A stretch of DNA of 64,000 bases, from contig CAISJI010000188.1 in assembly GCA_903885565.1 (NCBI GenBank), positions 1 through 64,000 on the forward strand, written 5' to 3'. Below the pieces are notes generated by a model. It searched no databases. It saw only the letters and a program-made list of their open reading frames with translations, and was not told the DNA's origin. This document shows positions 1-8,996 of the stretch, in pieces. The stretch comes from an uncultured Planctomycetaceae bacterium. Lineage in GTDB: Bacteria > Planctomycetota > Planctomycetia > Pirellulales > UBA1268. The position numbers were made by a program, and so were the translations under genes. The first letter of the stretch is position 1, and every line of letters starts with the position of its first letter.

Positions 1-72
1 CCGGCATGGCCCGGCGCCACCCCCGCATTCTTCCATACGACCTTTCACACCTTCTCGTTGGGCGATTCCCCG

Positions 73-1278
73 TTGAAATGCATTTCGCTGCCGTACGGCG
101 TCGACGACCCTCTCATTCTGGAAGTTTCCGCCCGTGCGTCAGCGGAGGAACTCGGCGGCCCGCTGGGCGCTGCGGCTGCTGAAGCGGAGAAGCGCGTCGC
201 TCAAGCGCTCTCGGAGCCCGTGGGAGGCCCGCCCCTGGTATCCCATATCGTTCCGGGGGATCGGGTGGTTGTCGCCCTCTGTGGGGATCTGCCCCAGTTT
301 GTACCGGTGGTGGCCGCGGTGGGGCGGGAACTCACCAGGGGCGGCGTGGACGCTGCCGACCTGACCATTCTGCAGGCGCCTGCACTGGACATCGCCACTG
401 GCTCGGAAGCCGGCGGTGTTCCAGAGGGATGGCGCGGCTTCGATGCCACCGTCGACGCCGACACCTCCTATCTCGCGGCCGACAACCGCGGCGAACCGCT
501 CTACCTCGCCCGGGCTCTGGTGGATGCCGATGTGGTGATCGCGATCGGCGTCTGGGCTTGGGACTCAGCCTTGGGGGGCCGGTCGCCGGAGGGGGAGTTA
601 TGGCCCACCTTTTCCCGACTCACCAGCCGACAGGCCTTCACCCGCCAACTGACGCGCCGCGGCCGGCGGGCTCTGCCCCAGTGGCGGAGCGAGATGGAGG
701 AAATTCGCTGGCAGTTGGGGTTATGCGCCTCGCTGCGTCTGGTGGCCGGACGCAACGGCTCGCTGGCGGAGGCTGTGTTTGGACTGCCGGAGGTAGCCGC
801 TGCCCAAGCCCGCGGGCTTTCGGCGCCATGGCGTCCCACTGTTGCCAAAGCCGCCGGACTGGCGATCGCTTCGCTGGCCGATCCGCGCGGTTCTCTGGCT
901 GGCCTGACCCGCGCGGTTGCGGCAGCCGCCCGCGTAACCTCTGCGCAGGCCACCATCTGCGTGGCGGCAAAGCATTTGGAGACTCCGGGGCTGATCTTCT
1001 CGCGCTGGCGTCAGGGAGCCCCCCTGGAGCCCTTGGTGCGGGAAGCGGTGAGCACCGGTGATGTCGAGCTTACGGCCGATGCCCTGCAGACACGGCTGTT
1101 TGCCCGTGCCCTCGGCGAGCGCCGGCTCGTGCTGCTTTCCGAGTTAGGCGAAGATACGGTGGAAGATCTGGAATTTGGGTTTGCCGCCACACCCGAGGTG
1201 GTGGAGCGCCTGGCCCATCGGGCCAGCAGCCTGGTGGTGCTGCACGAGGCAGACCGGCTGTTCCCCACGCTTGCCTGA
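73..1278 (+). CDS. LarA-like (lactate racemase domain) protein, probably not a racemase
   Basis: The N-terminus (SLPYG, then a GDRVVVALCGDLPQ stretch followed by a VGRELTRGGV helix) and the overall length of about 400 residues match the LarA/DUF2088 lactate-racemase fold with its N- and C-terminal domains. In real LarA, histidines of the N-domain hold the nickel-pincer cofactor, in segments reading roughly GxHR and PHxxAGFSGG. Here the matching stretch reads IGVWAWDSALGGRSPEG and has no histidine, so racemase activity is unlikely. TTG at 73 gives the family-like start MKCISLPYG. TTG at 58 is also possible, and the frame stays open to the left edge, so the start is uncertain. It converges on the signal peptidase gene with a gap of about 20 bp. 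Family assignment is by inspection; the role is unknown. Confidence 0.68.
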   Translation: MKCISLPYGVDDPLILEVSARASAEELGGPLGAAAAEAEKRVAQALSEPVGGPPLVSHIVPGDRVVVALCGDLPQFVPVVAAVGRELTRGGVDAADLTILQAPALDIATGSEAGGVPEGWRGFDATVDADTSYLAADNRGEPLYLARALVDADVVIAIGVWAWDSALGGRSPEGELWPTFSRLTSRQAFTRQLTRRGRRALPQWRSEMEEIRWQLGLCASLRLVAGRNGSLAEAVFGLPEVAAAQARGLSAPWRPTVAKAAGLAIASLADPRGSLAGLTRAVAAAARVTSAQATICVAAKHLETPGLIFSRWRQGAPLEPLVREAVSTGDVELTADALQTRLFARALGERRLVLLSELGEDTVEDLEFGFAATPEVVERLAHRASSLVVLHEADRLFPTLA

Positions 1279-1297
1279 GGCTCTCCGCCCGCGTCTG

Positions 1298-2320
1298 CTA
1301 TCGCCCCACCGGATAGAGGAGACTCTCTCTGCCAAGAGGGCCCCAGTGGCGGGAATCGCGGCTGCCGGCGGGAAAGTCGCCCAGCATAAAAAACGCATTC
1401 GGCCCCACCTGCCACGTTGTCGTGCCACTCTCGGGCGGCAGCTGGTGAACGTCCCTCCAGAACAAGAACTCCTCAATCGCAGCGGCAGAACTGCCAGCCA
1501 CGCCCGCCGCGGCGTCGACCTGAAGGCTGAAGCGGGCACAGGGCTCTTGGCCCCGTGGCCAGGGCTCGCGCACCGACCACGCCGCCGGTGCACCGGCAGG
1601 CCAGGCACGTGCGCCCGCCGCAGCCTCGCCAGCCACCTGCCAACAGCTCGCCACAAAATAGCCATCGAGCCTGCCCGCCACCACCGCCAAACGCTTCAAC
1701 TGCGGCACGCTCCACTCAACGCTCCGCCCATCGATGCCTAGGCAGACGCGCCCCAGCCCCTTTTCCCCAGCTGCGCCGGGCAGATTCACCACTGCACAGA
1801 TTCCCCCATCGGCAACCGGCTCAAGCCAGCGCCGCTCGTCAGGGGCAAACTCCGCTCCATCGAGGATCGGCTGCGGAAATTCGCCAGCGAGCCTGTGGCC
1901 CCAGGGGCGCTGGACCGGACCGGAAACGACCGTCACCAGCGGGGCCACCATGGCAGGGCTCCGCACCACGGGCACGCCGGCAGCCTGGAGATCGCCATCC
2001 ACAATTCTGAGCACTTCCCGGGGCAGACCAGCCACCCGTTTGAGCGCCAGCGCCCCATCGGGGGCTCTCAGCAGCCACACCTCTCCGCGCGTGGGATTCC
2101 GCCAGGCAGCAAACATTCCCCACCCCCGCCCCACAACTTCGTCTCCGGGCATGAGGCCGGGGGCCATAGACAAGCCCTCCACACAATAGCGGGTGGGAGC
2201 AGCCCACGGCTGAAGCAGATGGCCAACAACTCCGAGCGCAGCCCCGATCCCAAGCGCGACGGCCACCCCCCGCAGAAAGGCCGGTCCAGAGGGGCATTGC
2301 TGGCTACTTTTCCCCGCCAT
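1298..2320 (-). CDS. lepB: Signal peptidase I (S26 family)
   Basis: Type I signal peptidase, an inner-membrane Ser/Lys protease that cleaves signal peptides of exported proteins. One membrane segment lies at about residues 15-37. The catalytic serine is S51 in GLSMAPG and the general-base lysine is K94 in ALKRVAG. The C-terminal box E is recognisable as LGDFPAGSRDSRHWG, where GDN is more usual. At 340 residues it is longer than minimal SPases, with a diverged insert between the catalytic core and box E. I chose ATG at 2320 because AAGGGGA lies about 8 nt upstream and the product then begins directly before the membrane anchor. The first 17 nt overlap the end of rsmG, so the two genes are probably translationally coupled. 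Confidence 0.85.
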   Translation of the reverse strand: MAGKSSQQCPSGPAFLRGVAVALGIGAALGVVGHLLQPWAAPTRYCVEGLSMAPGLMPGDEVVGRGWGMFAAWRNPTRGEVWLLRAPDGALALKRVAGLPREVLRIVDGDLQAAGVPVVRSPAMVAPLVTVVSGPVQRPWGHRLAGEFPQPILDGAEFAPDERRWLEPVADGGICAVVNLPGAAGEKGLGRVCLGIDGRSVEWSVPQLKRLAVVAGRLDGYFVASCWQVAGEAAAGARAWPAGAPAAWSVREPWPRGQEPCARFSLQVDAAAGVAGSSAAAIEEFLFWRDVHQLPPESGTTTWQVGPNAFFMLGDFPAGSRDSRHWGPLGRESLLYPVGR

Positions 2321-3008
2321 CGCCGCGGTCCCCTTGGCTATCGACCGCTCCGCGGGCACGCACCTCCAGCAACACACTCTCGTTATCGGTCGATCGGATC
2401 GGCCAGGAGGCCACCCGGCGCACAGTCACGCCTTTGAGAAAGCCGTGGTGCCGCGCCTCCCCCTTCTCCTCCTCCCACCGCGGTCCCTTGATGATCAGCA
2501 TCCGTCCGTAGCGATCGCGCAGCGGCTCAAACCAGGTAAGGAGTTTGAGCAGCGGTGCCACCGCACGCACCACCAGCGTGTCGAAACGCTCCTTGGCGAC
2601 AATCGTCTGTGCCGCCATGGCATGCACGGGCAAAGGCAGTTTTATTTCTTCGAGAATCGTCGCCACAGTCCGGGCCCGCTTCCCGACGCTGTCGGAAAGC
2701 TCAACCCGCAGGTCGGGCCGGAGAATCGCCAGCAACACCCCTGGCACACCCCCGCCCGTTCCGACATCGAGCACCCGCTCACCAGTGGCCAGATGGGGGC
2801 AGATCGCCACCGCATCGGCCACATCGCGCGACACGAATTTCTCGACGTCTGTATGCCGGGTGAGGTTGAGCCGCTCGTTCCACTGCCAGAGGCTCGAGGC
2901 ATATGCCGCCAGCCTGAGTGCCACCTCGGGGGAAACCACCAGCGACAGCCGGGCGCACTGGGCGCTTATCGCCTGGGAAAGCGCCTCCGATGCGTCCGGC
3001 TGTATCAC
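2304..3008 (-). CDS. rsmG: 16S rRNA (guanine-527-N7)-methyltransferase RsmG/GidB
   Basis: Methylates N7 of G527 in 16S rRNA using S-adenosylmethionine. The class I SAM-binding motif is clear (VLDVGTGGGVPGVLLAI, about residues 80-96), followed by the acidic strand ELSDSVGKRART. Further on comes VVRAVAPL, typical of GidB. At 234 residues it has the usual family length. The start is GTG at 3008 and no strong Shine-Dalgarno is visible. It sits 22 bp downstream of the glutamine synthetase stop on the same strand, and its own 3' end overlaps the signal peptidase start. Confidence 0.93.
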   Translation of the reverse strand: MIQPDASEALSQAISAQCARLSLVVSPEVALRLAAYASSLWQWNERLNLTRHTDVEKFVSRDVADAVAICPHLATGERVLDVGTGGGVPGVLLAILRPDLRVELSDSVGKRARTVATILEEIKLPLPVHAMAAQTIVAKERFDTLVVRAVAPLLKLLTWFEPLRDRYGRMLIIKGPRWEEEKGEARHHGFLKGVTVRRVASWPIRSTDNESVLLEVRARGAVDSQGDRGDGGEK

Positions 3009-3030
3009 TGGAATGGTCTCTCGGTTGAGT

Positions 3031-5205
3031 TCACTTGATGAAAAGCATCTCGCGGTACGTCGGCAGCGGCCAGAGATCGTCGGGCAGAATCATTTCAAGC
3101 TGATCGGCCACTTCGCGAACGGACGCCATCACAGGAATGACTGTGTCGTGGAAGTGGGTGACTTCCGCCCGCAGTTCACCGGCGCTGTGGTGGGCCAACG
3201 ACTTCTCCAGAGCCTCGATGGTCTTTTCCAGCTCGCCCACCAGCACGGTCAGCTTGTCGAGCGTGCCCATGTGCACCGTCTGGCCGATCGACTTGAGCTT
3301 CGAGGCCGTGTCGACCAACTCCCCCTGGTAGCGATAGGCCGCCGGAAGGATCATCGTCTTGGCAATCTGCAGAGTCGACTGCGCCTCGGTGTTGAGATCC
3401 TTGCAGTAGCGTTCCAGATAGATCTCGTAACGGCTGCGGAGTTCCCGCTCCGAGAGCACGCCATATTTTTCAAACAGGGCGATGTTCTTCGGGGCAACCA
3501 ACACATCGAGGGCCTCGGGGGTCGCTTTCAGGTTGGGAAGGCCGCGCTTGGCAGCCTCCGCATGCCATTCGGCCGAATAGCCATTGCCGTTGAAAATCAC
3601 CGCCTTGTGTTCGGCGACAATTCTCTGCAGCAACTTCTCCACCGCTGCCGGGAGCTTGGAGACATCGCCACCGGTGGCCTTCTCGAGATCGTTGGCAATA
3701 AAGTCGAGACTCTCGGCGACGATCGTGTTGAGGGCCACCAGCGGGCCGGCGATCGACTGGCTGGAACCGACGGCACGGAACTCAAACTTGTTGCCGGTGA
3801 AGGCGAAGGGGCTGGTGCGATTGCGGTCGCCAGCATGCTTGGGGAGCGTGGGCAGCGTATCGACGCCCACGGTGAGCGTGCCGGACGACTTGCTGCTGGT
3901 CGCCTTCCCCTTCTCGATCTGCTCAAAGACATCCGCCAGCTGTTCGCCCAAGAAAATCGAGATAATCGCCGGGGGCGCCTCGTTGGCACCGAGGCGGTGA
4001 TCGTTGCCGCTGGCGGCCACAACGGCACGCAGGACATCGCCATAGAGATGCACCGCGCGGATGACGGCCGCACAGAACACGAGAAACTGCATGTTGGCGT
4101 GGGGCGTTTCGCCCGGCTCGAGCAGATTGCCGAGCTTGCAGCCAATCGACCAGTTCACATGCTTGCCGGAGCCGTTGATTCCGGCGAAGGGCTTTTCGTG
4201 CAGCAGGCACGCCATGCCATACTTCTGCGCCACGCGAGTGAGCGTCTGCATGATCGACTGCTGGTGGTCGGTCGCGATGTTGGCATTTTCATAGAGCGGA
4301 GCAATCTCATACTGGCTCGGCGCGACCTCGTTGTGCCGCGTCTTCACCGGCACGCCCAGCTTGAACAGTTCGCGCTCACCATCCAGCATGCAGGCCAGCA
4401 CACGCTCCGGAATGGCGCCGAAGTACTGATCTTCAAACTCCTGACCCTTGGGAGGCTTGGCTCCAAACAGCGTGCGGCCGGTCATCACCAGATCGGGCCT
4501 GGCGAAGTAGAAGTTTCGGTCGATCAGGAAGTATTCCTGCTCCGGGCCGGCCGAGGCAGTCACCTGCCCAATATCCTTGTGGCCAAACAGGGCCAGCACG
4601 CGGCGGGCCTGCTTATCGACCGCCTGCATCGAACGCAGCAGCGGGGTTTTCTTGTCGAGGGCCTCGCCCGTCCAGGCACAGAACGCCGTCGGGATGCAGA
4701 GCGTGGTGCCGTTGGGGTTGTCGAGGATGTAGGCGGGGCTGGTGGGATCCCACGCTGTGTAGCCACGGGCCTCAAACGTGGCCCGCAGGCCGCCGGAGGG
4801 AAAGCTTGAGGCGTCGGGCTCGCCCTGAATCAATTCTTTGCCGGAGAACTCAGCCATCGCTGTGCCATCGCCGGTGGGCGTCAGAAAGCTGTCGTGCTTC
4901 TCGGCGGTAAGTCCCGTGAGCGGATAGAAGACGTGGGCATAATGGGTGGCGCCCTTCTCGATGGCCCAATCCTTCATGGCCAGAGCCACCGCGTCGGCGA
5001 TCGATGAATCGAGCGGCTTGCCCTGCTTGATCGTCGCCTGCATCGCCTTGTAAACGCTCTTGGGGAGCCTGTCTTTCATGACCGAATCCCCAAACACGTT
5101 CACGCCGAAAATTTCGCTGGTGGGTGTCTCGCGAAAATTCCAAGCCTGTCCGGTCGGCTTGTAGCTATTGATGGCGGCAATGGCGCTAGCACGGGCACTT
5201 GTCAT
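3031..5205 (-). CDS. glnN: Glutamine synthetase type III
   Basis: Large (724 residues) glutamine synthetase of the GSIII class, which condenses ammonia with glutamate using ATP. Family marks include the N-terminal segment [20 protein letters not shown], the substrate-loop signature [12 protein letters not shown], the [10 protein letters not shown] metal-binding segment, and [19 protein letters not shown] with the conserved arginine. The length agrees with GSIII (about 700-730) rather than GSI (about 470). The start ATG at 5205 has AAGGA about 7 nt upstream. About 530 bp of non-coding DNA precede it, enough for a regulated promoter, although I recognise no specific site. Downstream are rsmG and lepB on the same strand. 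Confidence 0.96.
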   Translation of the reverse strand: MTSARASAIAAINSYKPTGQAWNFRETPTSEIFGVNVFGDSVMKDRLPKSVYKAMQATIKQGKPLDSSIADAVALAMKDWAIEKGATHYAHVFYPLTGLTAEKHDSFLTPTGDGTAMAEFSGKELIQGEPDASSFPSGGLRATFEARGYTAWDPTSPAYILDNPNGTTLCIPTAFCAWTGEALDKKTPLLRSMQAVDKQARRVLALFGHKDIGQVTASAGPEQEYFLIDRNFYFARPDLVMTGRTLFGAKPPKGQEFEDQYFGAIPERVLACMLDGERELFKLGVPVKTRHNEVAPSQYEIAPLYENANIATDHQQSIMQTLTRVAQKYGMACLLHEKPFAGINGSGKHVNWSIGCKLGNLLEPGETPHANMQFLVFCAAVIRAVHLYGDVLRAVVAASGNDHRLGANEAPPAIISIFLGEQLADVFEQIEKGKATSSKSSGTLTVGVDTLPTLPKHAGDRNRTSPFAFTGNKFEFRAVGSSQSIAGPLVALNTIVAESLDFIANDLEKATGGDVSKLPAAVEKLLQRIVAEHKAVIFNGNGYSAEWHAEAAKRGLPNLKATPEALDVLVAPKNIALFEKYGVLSERELRSRYEIYLERYCKDLNTEAQSTLQIAKTMILPAAYRYQGELVDTASKLKSIGQTVHMGTLDKLTVLVGELEKTIEALEKSLAHHSAGELRAEVTHFHDTVIPVMASVREVADQLEMILPDDLWPLPTYREMLFIK

Positions 5206-5737
5206 GGAGAAATCCTTCTTCGTGAAAACGCGTTGCCATCGGTAGCTGGGGCTGAAGGCCCCCGTCCAATGGACACGCAGGTAGGAAAGACTGGATTGGG
5301 AAGCGGCACGCTGGGAGGGAAATCAAAATTCAGGCGGAGCATCCAAAGCAGTGGCTGTTTACGGCCCAATGGGCGCCGCTGGCGGAGGGGCGCGGAACAA
5401 TTGCGACTGTTCGAAAGCCGTTGAAGGCCGGCCCTCGCCAGAGCGAAAGGCCACCCCATCGAGCATCGTTTTGCCGCACGCATCCGCGACCCATTCCGCT
5501 CGCTGCAGCCAGAAGAAGAATTTCTGCAGCGGAGAACCACCATCGCAAAACAAGGGGCAGACTAGCCGCGCGCCAGCGGCAGTTCAAGTGGCGGCTGGCG
5601 GGAAGAGGCTGGTCGGACCGCTGTCTCAGCCGGTGAAACGGGCTGGTCGCCGGGGATTCGGCAGCCAGACGCTGCAGCGCGTTGGTTTTCAACTGGAAAG
5701 CGCCCTCGGCAGGGAAAGAGGCCTCTGGCATGACTGG
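5206..5737. other. Intergenic region upstream of glnN
   Basis: About 530 bp between the glnN start and the S41 protease stop, both on the minus strand. Short open frames cross it on both strands, but none has family-like content or a ribosome site. A small hairpin, GGGGC-TGAAG-GCCCC, lies near 5248-5262 in the glnN leader. No riboswitch, tRNA or strong terminator was recognised. Confidence 0.5.
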
Positions 5738-7537
5738 CTACCGCGCCAGGGCGGCCCGACTGGCTGGCTTGGCGACAGGCCGTACCTGCCCGCGGCGGGC
5801 CACCTCGAGGGCGGCGTCGAGGAAGGCGTCGCTGGCGGGGACGGGGGCTGCCAGAGCGAGTGCAGAACCAGTGGCGGGCGAGAGGGGCTTGGCGACCTCT
5901 TGCACCTGCAGATCGGGCTCCACCCCCACCCGGCTGTAGGGCAGGCCCTTGGGGGAGAAGAATTTGGCAGTTGTGAGCCGCATCCCCACACCAGCCACCT
6001 CCAGCGGGAAAATACCCTGGATCGATCCCTTTCCGTAGCTGCGAGTGCCCACGATCGTGCCCCGGCCATGGTCCCGGATGGCGCCGGCGAAAATCTCACT
6101 GGAACTGGCCGAATCGCCATCGATCACCAGCACCAGCGGCAGCTTCCAGGTGCCGGGCCGGCGGGCGGAGTAGTTGAAATCCTCCTCCTGGCTGCGGCCC
6201 CGCGTGGCCACAACGAGCCCCCGCTCGAGGAACAGATCAGCCACATCGACTGCCGAGGAGAGCAAGCCGCCCGGATTGCCACGCAGATCGATCACCAGCG
6301 AGCGCATTCCGGCCGCGTCGAGCCGCCGCAGGGCCGCCTCAAGGTCGGCAGCAGTCGTCTTCTGGAAGGAGGTGACCTTAACCAGACCGACGCCGGCCAC
6401 CGGATCGATGATCCGCACATCCTCCACGCTCGGCACCTCGACATGCTCGCGGCGCACTGTCATCGCCCGGGCCGGGCCGCTGCCACGCAGAACGGCCAGC
6501 GTCACGACAGACCCCTCCGCCCCCTGCAGGAGTTGGGCAGCCTCATCCACATTCATGCCGGCCAGAGCGCGGCCCCCCACGCCCACCAGATGATCCCCCG
6601 CGGACAACCCCACCCGCTGAGCCGGGCTGCCCGGAATCACATGCACCACGAGCAGACCGTCCTCGGCGCTTTTCAGCTCCACACCCAAGCCGACGAAGTT
6701 TCCCTCGATTTGGGCATACAGATCATCAAGCTGGCCGTTGGTGAGAAACGAAGAGTATTCATCGAGCCCTCCCATGGCTGCCGCGGTCATCTCCAACAGC
6801 GTTACCGCCGGCGGCACTCCCAACGTGGAGTGGGCGATTCGGGCCACCCAGGCGGTGATCGTTTCGGCGTCCGTTTGCGTGGCCACGCTCCGACTGGCCA
6901 GCAGTTGGGCAACCTGCTGCCGATAGAGATCGCGCCGCTGGGGGGTCGATTGGGCGGCATACAGCGAGATGAACAGCGGCGAGTCAACCGCCACATCCAT
7001 CGCCCGGCAGCCCCGCGACACCAGCCGGGAAAAGTTGGGGGCTTCCACATGATGGGAACCGATGCGGGCCAACACCTCGGCATTGACGCGCCGCCCATCC
7101 GCCTCGGAGAGGCGGGCGATCCGCGACCGAAAGGCGGTTTCGGAATGCCTGCGTTGCAGGTCGCAGCGGATCTTGGCGAGGTCGTAGCGATCGATCACAT
7201 CCGCCGGCAGATTTCCCTGGCGAGCGACCGCATCGCAAGCACTCAATACCTCCGACCAACGCTGCTCCCGCTCCAAGGCCTCAATCCGCAACCCCAGCTC
7301 TGAAGGGGGTACCGGAGCGGGAATCGGCTGCGGCAGAGAGGCAGGCGGAGCCGTTCGAGCAGGCGCCAGCATCACCAGCGGCGGCTCGGGAGCGACTGGG
7401 GCCCAGGAAACGGTCCCCTCCGCCCCCAGCGACGATCCGCTCAGGCCCCCTCCGCAGAGGGTCAGAAGAAGGATCGAGGCGAGTGCCCGAGGCCCCTTAT
7501 GCCGAGATCCCGGCCGCCGGCGACCGCCGCCTGGCAT
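5738..7537 (-). CDS. S41 family C-terminal processing peptidase with PDZ domain
   Basis: Exported tail-specific-type serine protease. Order: signal peptide (about residues 1-40), an N-terminal helical region, a PDZ domain (NFVGLGVELKS through VIPGSPAQRVGLSAGDHLVGVGG), then the S41 catalytic core. The catalytic serine lies in DSASSSEIFAGA and the lysine about 25 residues later in SYGKGSIQG, the Ser-Lys spacing expected for Tsp/CtpA proteins. The product ends in an Ala/Pro/Arg-rich tail. The frame is open upstream to 7714, but ATG at 7537 gives a proper signal peptide (a positive RRR/RHK stretch, then ASILLLTLCGGG). A partial copy of the dispersed repeat begins 8 bp upstream of this start. Confidence 0.88.
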   Translation of the reverse strand: MPGGGRRRPGSRHKGPRALASILLLTLCGGGLSGSSLGAEGTVSWAPVAPEPPLVMLAPARTAPPASLPQPIPAPVPPSELGLRIEALEREQRWSEVLSACDAVARQGNLPADVIDRYDLAKIRCDLQRRHSETAFRSRIARLSEADGRRVNAEVLARIGSHHVEAPNFSRLVSRGCRAMDVAVDSPLFISLYAAQSTPQRRDLYRQQVAQLLASRSVATQTDAETITAWVARIAHSTLGVPPAVTLLEMTAAAMGGLDEYSSFLTNGQLDDLYAQIEGNFVGLGVELKSAEDGLLVVHVIPGSPAQRVGLSAGDHLVGVGGRALAGMNVDEAAQLLQGAEGSVVTLAVLRGSGPARAMTVRREHVEVPSVEDVRIIDPVAGVGLVKVTSFQKTTAADLEAALRRLDAAGMRSLVIDLRGNPGGLLSSAVDVADLFLERGLVVATRGRSQEEDFNYSARRPGTWKLPLVLVIDGDSASSSEIFAGAIRDHGRGTIVGTRSYGKGSIQGIFPLEVAGVGMRLTTAKFFSPKGLPYSRVGVEPDLQVQEVAKPLSPATGSALALAAPVPASDAFLDAALEVARRGQVRPVAKPASRAALAR

Positions 7538-7544
7538 GCTGAAG

Positions 7545-7606
7545 TGTCTGTGGAAAAAGTCTTCTACACCCTGTTTCCACTCGGCCGGCTGCGCAGAAAG
7601 GCCGAC
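7545..7606 (+). repeat. Partial copy D of the dispersed structured repeat
   Basis: Shares TGTCTGTGGAAAAAGTC and TTTCCACTCGGCCG with the left half of the near-complete copies at 11241-11490 and 57751-57873, then decays. It keeps the left-arm pairing GGAAA/TTTCC. It lies between the divergent S41 protease and sigma factor genes, and an intrinsic terminator follows directly on the plus strand. Confidence 0.55.
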
Positions 7607-7621
7607 CCAAGCGCCGAGCCA

Positions 7622-7647
7622 CTCGGTGCTCCCACCGAGGCTTTTTT
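7622..7647 (+). terminator. Intrinsic terminator on the plus strand
   Basis: Perfect 7-bp stem CTCGGTG/CACCGAG with a CTCC loop, followed by GC and six T residues. Only the plus strand carries the T-tract. There is no plus-strand gene just upstream, so it would end either a short transcript starting in repeat copy D or an attenuated leader of the sigma factor gene. Confidence 0.6.
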
Positions 7648-8012
7648 CCGAGCCAGCGAGCCGCCGTGGGGCAGAGTTGGTCGAGGGCGCCGACAGTGAC
7701 ACGACGACGTTCAAGGGGGCAGTCCGTTGGCGAGATGCCGCATCCCGTGGCGGCAGGCAGCGGTCTCTCCATCAACCGCTCGCGATTATGGATCACGATT
7801 CGGTGGCGGTCAAAAAAGCGACCGTTGGACGGAGAAATTCAAGCCGACAAGGCCCCGCCCAGCAAACTGAGCCAAAGCCGGCTGACTGTGGAAAAAGGTC
7901 GGCTCACAGCCCGGCAGTGCGACGTAGTGTTAGGATAGGGGACGATCGGCCCAAGCCGGCCCCCACTCCGCCGCAGCGCGGCCTCCCAAGCTGCACGATC
8001 GTTATCGCCAGC

Positions 8013-8690
8013 ATGTCGCACTCACCCCCTCAGCCCAACCGCCCCACTCCGGCTGAGAGCCCCCAGCCGCAGGTCACGATCGCCCTGTTGAACCGGGCCC
8101 GCGGGGGGGATGCTGCCGCCATCAATGGCCTCTTGGAACGCCATCGGGAGGCGATCAAGCGGATGATTCATCTGCGGATGGACCGGGTGGTTCAGCGGCG
8201 GGTCGATGCCAGCGATATCGTGCAGGATGTGATGGTCGAAGCCAACCGCCGCCTCCGCGATTATCTCGCCAACCCCTCGATGCCATTCCAGCTCTGGCTG
8301 CGTCATATGGCCCGCGACCGGCTCATAGACGCCCATCGCCGCCACCGGCTGGCCGCCAGCCGCAGCCTCGACAGGGAGGAGCCGGTCGGGAGGGCAGCCT
8401 CCGACGCCGCGCTGCCGCACGATCCTGTCGATCACCTGATCGATCGCGATCTTACCCCTGCGGCCGCGGCTACTTGGCGCGAACTCGAAGCCCGGTTTGC
8501 CGCCGCCGTGGAGCAGCTCGATCCGGCCGACCGCGAGATCGTACTGCTCCGCCACTTTGAGCATCTCTCCTCCGCAGAGGCTGCGGAAATCCTCGGCCTG
8601 GCCAAACCCGCGGCGGGGATGCGCTATCTCCGCGCCATGAAGCGGCTGCGGGTGCTGCTCGACCCTCAAGAGCCCCACCAGCCCGCCTAG
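8013..8690 (+). CDS. ECF-like RNA polymerase sigma factor
   Basis: Sigma-70 family factor of 225 residues. Region 2 is seen as DASDIVQDVMVEANRRL followed by FQLWLRHMARDRLIDAHRRH. Region 4 is seen as LDPADREIVLLRHFEHLSSAEAAEILGL with the recognition helix AAGMRYLRAMKRLRVLL. The long insert between the regions and the Arg-rich linker are common in planctomycete ECF groups. The upstream frame is open, but its content is not protein-like, so I chose ATG at 8013; no Shine-Dalgarno is obvious. No anti-sigma gene lies beside it. The promoters it recognises cannot be read from this window. Confidence 0.88.
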   Translation: MSHSPPQPNRPTPAESPQPQVTIALLNRARGGDAAAINGLLERHREAIKRMIHLRMDRVVQRRVDASDIVQDVMVEANRRLRDYLANPSMPFQLWLRHMARDRLIDAHRRHRLAASRSLDREEPVGRAASDAALPHDPVDHLIDRDLTPAAAATWRELEARFAAAVEQLDPADREIVLLRHFEHLSSAEAAEILGLAKPAAGMRYLRAMKRLRVLLDPQEPHQPA

Positions 8691-8996
8691 CCGGCTGGCC
8701 GGCACCAGACAGAGCGGCCTGCGGCTCATCGAATCCCGCCGCAGGCTGCGGTCAATGATGCCCCGGGAACGCCAGCCCGTCTCTCCGCGAGGACGTTTTC
8801 TGTTGATGCCGAACGTGGCTGTCTTCAATCCAAAGGGCTCCTGGATAAGACCAGGGATGGCCTTCTCCAGAGCCAGCGAATCCTTGGCCTCAAAGCCAAG
8901 CGCATAAAAAACTCAGGCCCCAGACTTTCGTCCGGGGCCTGAGCGTTCTAACTCTAAATCAGCAAATCAGCATTTTTCTGGTAGCGTTCTGCAGGA
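8691..8996. other. Intergenic region between convergent sigma factor and PEP-CTERM genes
   Basis: About 300 bp without a credible gene. It holds the terminator described at 8906-8943 and a small inverted repeat CTTGG/CCAAG just before it. Nothing else was recognised. Confidence 0.5.
8906..8943 (-). terminator. Rho-independent terminator of the large PEP-CTERM gene
   Basis: A 10-bp stem, CTCAGGCCCC/GGGGCCTGAG, encloses a short loop that can extend the pairing (GAC/GTC). Read on the minus strand it is followed by a run of six T (AAAAAA on the plus strand). It lies about 50 bp after the minus-strand stop at 8997, as expected for the end of that transcript. Confidence 0.8.

Noticed and set aside
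2545-4809. 754-codon plus-strand frame opposite glnN and rsmG
   Set aside because: It lies antisense to two well-recognised genes; the product is Arg/His/Gly-rich with no motif.
5351-7303. 650-codon plus-strand frame opposite the S41 protease
   Set aside because: Shadow of the protease gene, with typical low-information His/Gln/Arg composition.
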